A stretch of DNA of 64,000 nt from Pseudoalteromonas aurantia (GTDB lineage: Bacteria > Pseudomonadota > Gammaproteobacteria > Enterobacterales > Alteromonadaceae), in NCBI RefSeq assembly GCF_005886875.1, contig NZ_PNBY01000074.1, positions 43,302-107,301 on the forward strand. Reading direction: 5' to 3'. Under the pieces are notes generated by a model. That model did no database searches. It had not been told where the DNA came from and saw only the letters and a program-made list of their open reading frames with translations. How positions within the stretch are numbered: the stretch's first letter is position 1; each line of letters starts with the position of its first letter. Below are positions 59,169 to 64,000 of this stretch, piece after piece. Both the position numbers and the translations under genes were made by a program.

Positions 59169-60322
59169 AAATTATCACAACACAGTTAAGTGCACTTCTT
59201 TTAGGGTTATCTATTACCGCAGTAACACATGTTAATGCTGAACCAGTGAAAAGCGCCCCATCAGCAAGTAATAGCTCTATACAAGTTGAGGCTAACAATC
59301 GCTATGCGCACAGCCTCTACTCACCATTTGACCTGTTAAATTTAACAGGGCAAGAATATACGCTGAAATTAAATGACATTGAACTTTCTGAACAAGCTCA
59401 ACGCCCTTTAATGTATGACATTTCATATACAAAGTGGACGCCATGGCGTAGTAATGGACAAACCATCATATACAACCATGGTTTTCAATCACATAAAGAC
59501 TGGTTTAATTTTACAGCTGAGTATTTATCCGTATTAGGTTACACCGTTTATGCTTTTGACCGTATCGGCTCTGGCCGGTCATCAGGCGGGATCACCTTGC
59601 ACAAGGATCTGAACAATACAACTCAACCTGTAATACAGCCAGGCCATATAAATAACTGGAAAACATGGACATGGACACTTGACCAAGTCGTAACGCTTGC
59701 TCACCAAGATATACCTGAAAATTCGATTACAATTTGGGGCAACAGTTTTGGTGCACATATTGTCACCGCATATATGAACCAATACGCCCCGAGCAATGTA
59801 TCACAGGCCGTATTTACGACCCCTGGTTTATTTGTTGATTTACCTTTACCCTTCACGTTAGAAGAGTTTGTAACGAAACAACCATACGACTACTTTCCTT
59901 CAAGTATTCCAGAAACAGAAGGTGACCAAGGGGGTAACTACTTCACACAAGATCCGATTTATTTGTGGTCTATCCGTCATGATCAGCGTTCTTTAAGAGA
60001 AGTAACGCAAAGCTTTTATTATGCAGTCGTTGGCATAGGCCAATATAATTTAAGTCGAGAAGCAATGAATAATGATCCGCTTAGCAACTACCCAAGGTTC
60101 TATTTACTTGCTGAACAAGACACCATGATGAATAACACTAAAACTCTTGCATACATTAATCGCTCACCAGAAAACGCTGTAGCAAAGTTTTATCGTGCCT
60201 TGGACAATAAACATTTCATTAGTTTCAGCAGTGATATGGAGCAAGCCGTCTTAGATATCCATGACTTTCTAAATGGCCGCGACATCGATGAACAAGAAGT
60301 ATTGGAGTATATCGAACAATGA
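59165..60322 (+). CDS. Exported alpha/beta hydrolase in the PKS operon
   Basis: 385 residues with a signal peptide (cleavage about VNA25-EP). Hydrolase core: IIYNHGFQSHKDW oxyanion segment, FDRIGSGRSSGG, nucleophile Ser194 in WGNSFGAH, Asp319 in AEQDTMM and His350 in DNKHFISF. It is the only exported enzyme of the operon, so it probably acts on the product in the periplasm or outside: trimming, activating or detoxifying. The substrate is inferred from context only. Confidence 0.88.
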   Translation: MKIITTQLSALLLGLSITAVTHVNAEPVKSAPSASNSSIQVEANNRYAHSLYSPFDLLNLTGQEYTLKLNDIELSEQAQRPLMYDISYTKWTPWRSNGQTIIYNHGFQSHKDWFNFTAEYLSVLGYTVYAFDRIGSGRSSGGITLHKDLNNTTQPVIQPGHINNWKTWTWTLDQVVTLAHQDIPENSITIWGNSFGAHIVTAYMNQYAPSNVSQAVFTTPGLFVDLPLPFTLEEFVTKQPYDYFPSSIPETEGDQGGNYFTQDPIYLWSIRHDQRSLREVTQSFYYAVVGIGQYNLSREAMNNDPLSNYPRFYLLAEQDTMMNNTKTLAYINRSPENAVAKFYRALDNKHFISFSSDMEQAVLDIHDFLNGRDIDEQEVLEYIEQ

Positions 60323-61485
60323 AAATTATAGCCTGTCGCCTTCGTGAGACACATATTCCATTTAAAGTCAGCTTTAAGCATGCGCTGCATACTCGTAAAG
60401 AGGTTCAAGGCATGATTTTAGAAGTTGAATTAAGCGACGGTCAGATTGGCTATGGTGAATGTCTTCCTCGTGACTATGTCACGGGGGAGACACATCAAAG
60501 TGTCATCTCGGCTCTGTCAGATATAGTGCTACCAGCACTATTACATAAATCGTTTTCAAGTTTTGGTGAGCTCAAACAGTGGCTCCACTCATTCTTTGAA
60601 GTACATAACATAAATAACCGTCAAACCTGTGTTTTGGCTATTACTGAATTAGCACTTATTGATGCATTTGCAAAATCGACACAGTCGTCGGTTTATAAGC
60701 TATTTAGTTCAGATACCACGACAAACAAAGTGCCTGATATTCGTTATAGCGGCACTTATTCATTGGGCTCCCATGAAGCATTTAAACGGTATCAAAGTGT
60801 CTATGACAAGCTATCGTTGAGACAATTTAAGGTCAAAGTCGGCACAGATCTAGACGCTGAGTTAGCACTGATAGATAAAATTCGCAGTGCTAATTCAGGT
60901 GATATTGAAATACGTTTAGACGCCAATGGTGCCTGGGATTTAAACCAAGCCATTGATGCACTGAAAAAATTCGCTGACAAAGGGGTTGCTTGTTGTGAGC
61001 AACCCATGCCCGTTGAGTTAAAAGCGGCATATCCAGAATTAGTCTCAAAATTTAAAGGCATTATGGACATATGTATAGATGAATCACTGTGTCATTATGA
61101 CGATGCATTGTGGTTTGCTGAAAATGCTGGCGCAACAGTATTTAATTTAAGAGTATCGAAGCTTGGCGGTATCTCAGCGTGTTTAGCAATTGCAAAAATA
61201 GCTCAAGCACATGACATTGATTGCCAACTTGGCGCCCAAGTTGGTGAAACCGCGATTCTCACAGCCGCAGGGCATACACTTGCACAACTTCTACCAAAGT
61301 GTCGATTTTATGAGGGGGCATTTGGTACATACTTACTGGAACAAGATATTACACATCCAAGTGTCATGTTCGCTCATGCTGGTAAACTCCCAATATCACT
61401 ATTAAAGGAACATGCTGGCTTTGGTATTGAGGTTGATCAAGACTTAATCTCAAAGGTTACCTATCAATCACATAACTTCTCTTAA
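60319..61485 (+). CDS. Enolase-superfamily epimerase/racemase (MLE subgroup)
   Basis: 388 residues, barrel enzyme of the muconate-lactonising subgroup. The two catalytic lysines Lys173 (KxK 171-173 in FKVKVG) and Lys281 (VSKLGG), and metal ligands Asp201 (RLDANGAW), Glu227 (CCEQPM) and Asp254 (CIDES), are all present. This pattern fits dipeptide epimerases and N-acylamino acid racemases. In a GH3 operon, inversion of an N-acyl amino acid is an attractive inference. Overlaps the hydrolase gene by four bases. Confidence 0.88.
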   Translation: MKIIACRLRETHIPFKVSFKHALHTRKEVQGMILEVELSDGQIGYGECLPRDYVTGETHQSVISALSDIVLPALLHKSFSSFGELKQWLHSFFEVHNINNRQTCVLAITELALIDAFAKSTQSSVYKLFSSDTTTNKVPDIRYSGTYSLGSHEAFKRYQSVYDKLSLRQFKVKVGTDLDAELALIDKIRSANSGDIEIRLDANGAWDLNQAIDALKKFADKGVACCEQPMPVELKAAYPELVSKFKGIMDICIDESLCHYDDALWFAENAGATVFNLRVSKLGGISACLAIAKIAQAHDIDCQLGAQVGETAILTAAGHTLAQLLPKCRFYEGAFGTYLLEQDITHPSVMFAHAGKLPISLLKEHAGFGIEVDQDLISKVTYQSHNFS

Positions 61486-61492
61486 AAGACAC

Positions 61493-61525
61493 ATAAAAAA
61501 AGAGCATGGATAACATGCTCTTTTT
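61493..61525 (+). terminator. Terminator closing the PKS operon
   Basis: GAGCATG (61502-61508) and CATGCTC (61514-61520) with flanking A and T runs give a strong bidirectional terminator, also serving the convergent response regulator. Confidence 0.9.
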
Positions 61526-61590
61526 GCCGAGTGGTTTAATCACTCGCTCCAATCGGGCAGACTGGATCCCAGGGAAACTCTTCGTTGTAA

Positions 61591-62307
61591 TTAATGCGCT
61601 TGCTGCAACAGCTTAAAACCATGTCCATGAATCGTATGAATAAGCGGAAACCCAAACGGCTTATCTAACTGCCTTCTTAAATGATACATGTGAGAACGCA
61701 AAACATCTGTTGTCGGGGGCTCATCACGCCATAGGTCCCATTCAAGTTCTTGCTTTGCAACAACGTTCGGTGAACTTTTTAATAATTTTTTTAATATTTG
61801 AAAACCAGTTTGAGTCAGCTTTACTTCTTGGCCATCACGTAATACTTGACGATTTTTTATATCAAGTCTCAATGGGCCAAGAGTCAAAATACTATGTTCA
61901 TCGCTTTGAGTTCTGCTCGCTATCGCATTAAGTTTTGCTAATTGCTCTCTAACGGGCGTTAATTCACAATATACGTCGTCCACGCCTTGGCGGTATAAGT
62001 TGAGCCGCTCATCTAAGTTAAGCTTGTGTGAGTAACTATAAAAAATTACTAAATTTCGAGGTAAATGAGAGCGTACTTGGGTCACTAATTTAGTCCCAGT
62101 TCCGCCTATTAATTTATCTGAGACAAAAATAAAATCAAACACATGTTCAGACAACAAGTGCATTGCAGTCAAAAAATTTCCCGCATAATCAACCGTAACT
62201 CCAGCAAATTCAAGCTCATTCAATAAGCTTTCAGAAAGTACGTCATCGCTATAAGCAACAAGTACTCTTGTTGCACTGCTTAAAGACCTAAAGTTTAACT
62301 CTGTCAT
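61591..62307 (-). CDS. OmpR/PhoB-type regulator with atypical receiver
   Basis: 238 residues. The C-terminal winged helix (140-235) is typical: LTLGPLRLDIKNRQVLRDGQEVKLTQTGFQILKKL...LRSHMYHLRRQLDK...IHGHGFKL. The receiver-like N-terminus has a shifted or missing phosphoacceptor: the usual LD in YDLVLLD is VS63-D64 here, and the conserved Lys near the end (usually LxKPF) is not seen (CELTPV). It therefore probably works without classic phosphorylation. Convergent with the PKS operon and divergent from the next gene. Confidence 0.85.
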   Translation of the reverse strand: MTELNFRSLSSATRVLVAYSDDVLSESLLNELEFAGVTVDYAGNFLTAMHLLSEHVFDFIFVSDKLIGGTGTKLVTQVRSHLPRNLVIFYSYSHKLNLDERLNLYRQGVDDVYCELTPVREQLAKLNAIASRTQSDEHSILTLGPLRLDIKNRQVLRDGQEVKLTQTGFQILKKLLKSSPNVVAKQELEWDLWRDEPPTTDVLRSHMYHLRRQLDKPFGFPLIHTIHGHGFKLLQQAH

Positions 62308-62392
62308 AAGTGATATTCCCGTTGTTCCTTGATGTGTGTCATATTTAACCGTGCCTGATAAAATACAACAATCGCTGTTCTTCCAATCACCG

Positions 62393-62412
62393 CCCTGTCA
62401 GTTTTAACAGGG
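62393..62412. promoter_or_regulatory. lux-box-like operator between the regulator and the 62497 gene
   Basis: CCCTGTCAGTTTTAACAGGG: perfect CCTGT-N8-ACAGG arms, the same spacing as the luxI site; 15 of 20 consensus positions. A TAAAAT -10-like hexamer at 62433-62438 puts the dyad centre at about -42.5 for the rightward gene, the class II position. No T-run on either side, so it is not a terminator. Confidence 0.65.
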
Positions 62413-62496
62413 TAAATATAGGCTGACTTTTTTAAAATTGTCATGAAATTGAAAAGTAGGTCCAACAGGGCCGAAAAAACCTGAACAGGCGAAATT

Positions 62497-63411
62497 ATGA
62501 AGGAAACAGCTTTAAACCAAACGCAAATGTTGATTTGCCAGCGCTTATTCACCCGCGCTGCAACATTAGTCAACCGTCCAGGCTGGCGACAAGCTATGAG
62601 CATAAATAATGCCAAAGAAACATTAACTATTTGTTCGGGTGCACAACCGAATTTACTAAACGACTTATTAAGCGCCCCCCCCTCCTCACACGCGCATCAT
62701 CAATTATGGATGGTACTTGCTATCCCTTTATCTATGTCTGATATCGAGCAGCTGAAATTGTTCGGCATAAATCATATATATGCTCTCAGCTCGTGGTTTA
62801 ATAGTACCGAGATTAACATGAGTATCAAACAGGCAGCTCTAAAGGGGATCTCCTATACAATCTTACCCGACCCATTATGTGAACGCCTGAATTTTGGTCG
62901 TAACCACCTGATGCAACGTCTTAGACCTTGGTATTTGAACAGCCAAAGTATCACTGCGCAGGGGCATATCGAACCTATATTAAATGCAGATAAAGGTGGG
63001 TACTTTAAACATTTTCTGCAACGTTTCGATAACTGCATTCTTCCTTGGGCTTACAGAAATATAATTTCAAAGTCTTCACTTAACATTATGTTTGAAAAGC
63101 CTCAACATTCACATATTAGCCTTGTGGACTCTAAAGGTAAGGCGATTCTAAATATAGCAACAACATTAACATCGGCAGAACAAGCTGCTGCGTTAAACAA
63201 CTTTCATGTAAATCAGGACTATGGGGAAGTCTGCCTGGATGGCTCATTAACATTGAGCCACATATTAAGCAGTCAAAATATGTTAGATGAATCACAGCAG
63301 GCGTTACAATCTGAAGGTGATCAGACAAAATATGATGTTATTGGACAATCCATACTACAAACGACAACATTTACGCCGGAAAGTGCATTTTATACGAATA
63401 CCGATAAGTAA
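62497..63411 (+). CDS. Hypothetical protein, candidate LuxR target
   Basis: 304 residues, soluble, no signal peptide, no family I can name. N-terminal RLFTRAATLVNRPGWRQAM, middle LFGINHIYALSSWFNSTEINMSIKQAALKGISYTILPDPL, then PWAYRNIISKSSLNIMFEKPQ and Gln-rich end. The start follows AGGCG; the lux-box-like site lies 85 bp upstream. Its place beside the regulator and the PKS operon suggests it belongs to the same regulon. Function unknown. Confidence 0.85.
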   Translation: MKETALNQTQMLICQRLFTRAATLVNRPGWRQAMSINNAKETLTICSGAQPNLLNDLLSAPPSSHAHHQLWMVLAIPLSMSDIEQLKLFGINHIYALSSWFNSTEINMSIKQAALKGISYTILPDPLCERLNFGRNHLMQRLRPWYLNSQSITAQGHIEPILNADKGGYFKHFLQRFDNCILPWAYRNIISKSSLNIMFEKPQHSHISLVDSKGKAILNIATTLTSAEQAAALNNFHVNQDYGEVCLDGSLTLSHILSSQNMLDESQQALQSEGDQTKYDVIGQSILQTTTFTPESAFYTNTDK

Positions 63412-63648
63412 AAATATGATTTTACGAAAATGCCTTTTTACTAAATAGCATTCAATGACAGAAGGCTTAAAAAATCACATAAAACCATAACACAACGTCA
63501 ACTGGCACTAAAATTGATGTGATAAGTTGGCTTTTCAGCCTCCCTAACCTTAGTCAGAAGGGCAAATTTGGGGGGCTGAGAGTATGAAAGGTATAAGAAT
63601 ATTAAAGGCATTATCTGAATGAACTGAACACCTCTAAGTTAAAATTCT

Positions 63649-63686
63649 ATCTCTAAATACAAAACCCGTCTCTAGATACAAATCCC
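63649..63686. repeat. 19-bp tandem duplication
   Basis: ATCTCTAAATACAAAACCC and GTCTCTAGATACAAATCCC are adjacent copies differing at three positions, just before the hairpin array. Confidence 0.75.
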
Positions 63687-63758
63687 TGTCTCCCTGGATT
63701 CATTTCAGGATCCATGGTTTTCATTACCTTTTTGGAATAAAAGAGGTATATCAGCGAA

Positions 63759-64000
63759 ATGGATCCTGACTTTCGTCAGGAGGACTATGAGTTAGCGCTC
63801 AGAAACTTGTGATCATACCAACGGTAAACATAGACGTTATGGATCCTGACCTGCGTCAGGAAGACAATGGGTGAGCGTATGAAACCTGTGACAATAGCAG
63901 CGGCAAGAAGCATGGCGGTTTTGACCCTGACCTTCGTCAGGAAAACAACAGGGTAAGTATATGAAGCCTGTGATATTAACAGCGGCAAGAAGCATGGGGG
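63759..64000. repeat. Tandem 80/81-bp units with TCCTGAC-GTCAGGA hairpins
   Basis: Three units start near 63759, 63839 and 63920 (period 80-81 bp). Each has a 7-bp stem TCCTGAC-N4-GTCAGGA (63764-63781, 63844-63861; CCCTGAC variant at 63925-63942) and a conserved tail AGCGGCAAGAAGCATGG in units 2 and 3. The array runs off the window end. Confidence 0.85.

Larger units (their letters stand above)
63412..64000. other. Right-end gene-free region with repeats
   Basis: No credible gene. It contains a long imperfect stem (TCAGCC 63535 / GGCTGA 63574), a 19-bp tandem pair and the hairpin array described separately. A 67-codon minus-strand frame at 63785-63988 arises from the repeats. Confidence 0.6.

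Noticed and set aside
62393..62412. Terminator interpretation of the CCCTGT/ACAGGG dyad
   Set aside because: No T-run follows on either strand and it lies between divergent starts, where a terminator has no role.
63565..63600. GGGGGCTGAGAG stretch resembling the start of a TPP riboswitch
   Set aside because: The essential downstream thiamin-sensing segment (CCCTTTGAACCTGATC-like) is missing and no thiamine gene follows.
63785..63988. 67-codon minus-strand frame with repeated FLT(K/Q)VR motifs
   Set aside because: It is created by the 80-bp hairpin repeats; no ribosome site and not protein-like beyond the repeat.
1..64000. CRISPR arrays, tRNA or rRNA genes, complete insertion sequences
   Set aside because: I looked for regular spacer repeats, tRNA-like CCA ends with cloverleaf arms and transposase frames and found none convincing; small RNAs cannot be excluded by eye.

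Overview
The window looks like a chromosomal segment of a marine gammaproteobacterium of the Alteromonadales, most likely Pseudoalteromonas. The basis is inference from gene content and style: AT-rich intergenic DNA, large TonB receptors, HD-GYP, HDOD and DUF3369 signalling proteins, a PutA without a ribbon-helix-helix domain beside an Lrp-type regulator, an ygiF/ygiM/cca/uppP/folB/plsY/tsaD neighbourhood as in other gammaproteobacteria, and an LPS-core block. I see no rRNA, tRNA, CRISPR array or complete insertion sequence.

Layout. 1-2.6 kb: polyhydroxyalkanoate genes (end of phaB, phasin, phaC). 2.6-8.0 kb: a decaying zone with a broken azlCD pair, a truncated AraC regulator and a broken secreted-protein gene, interspersed with an intact S15-type hydrolase and an ECF sigma factor with a membrane tail. 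8.2-20.9 kb: HDOD protein, CYTH-CHAD protein, SH3 protein, Lrp/putA, HD-GYP, exeA-exeB, cca. 21.4-24.3 kb: TonB receptor. 24.6-28.9 kb: uppP-folK-folB, plsY, tsaD and small conserved genes. 29-32 kb: DUF3369/HD-GYP regulator and a LysR regulator. 32-37.6 kb: ubiC-ubiA, a FliL-like gene, glpE-glpG, kbl-tdh. 37.7-45.7 kb: LPS inner-core and Kdo genes (gmhB, a GT9 transferase, kdkA, gmhA-hldE, a Wzi-like protein, waaA).

The accessory highlight is 45.8-63.4 kb: a complete quorum-sensing pair (LuxI-type synthase, LuxR-type receptor) beside an apparent biosynthetic operon. The operon holds one 2127-residue fully reducing type I PKS (KS-AT-DH-ER-KR-ACP, no thioesterase domain), a hotdog thioesterase, a type II thioesterase, a GH3-family acyl-acid/amino-acid ligase, an exported alpha/beta hydrolase and an enolase-superfamily epimerase. 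A TonB receptor diverges from luxI; an atypical response regulator and an unrecognised gene follow. Three 20-bp lux-box-like dyads built on CCTGT-N8-(A/C)(C/T)AGG lie before luxI, before the PKS gene and between the last two genes, so they bracket the locus. My working model (inference) is a quorum-controlled pathway that makes a saturated polyketide acid, joins it to an amino acid through GH3, adjusts stereochemistry with the epimerase and processes it outside the cytoplasm with the hydrolase.

The right end (63.65-64.0 kb) is a tandem array of about 80-bp units, each with a TCCTGAC-N4-GTCAGGA hairpin, continuing beyond the window.
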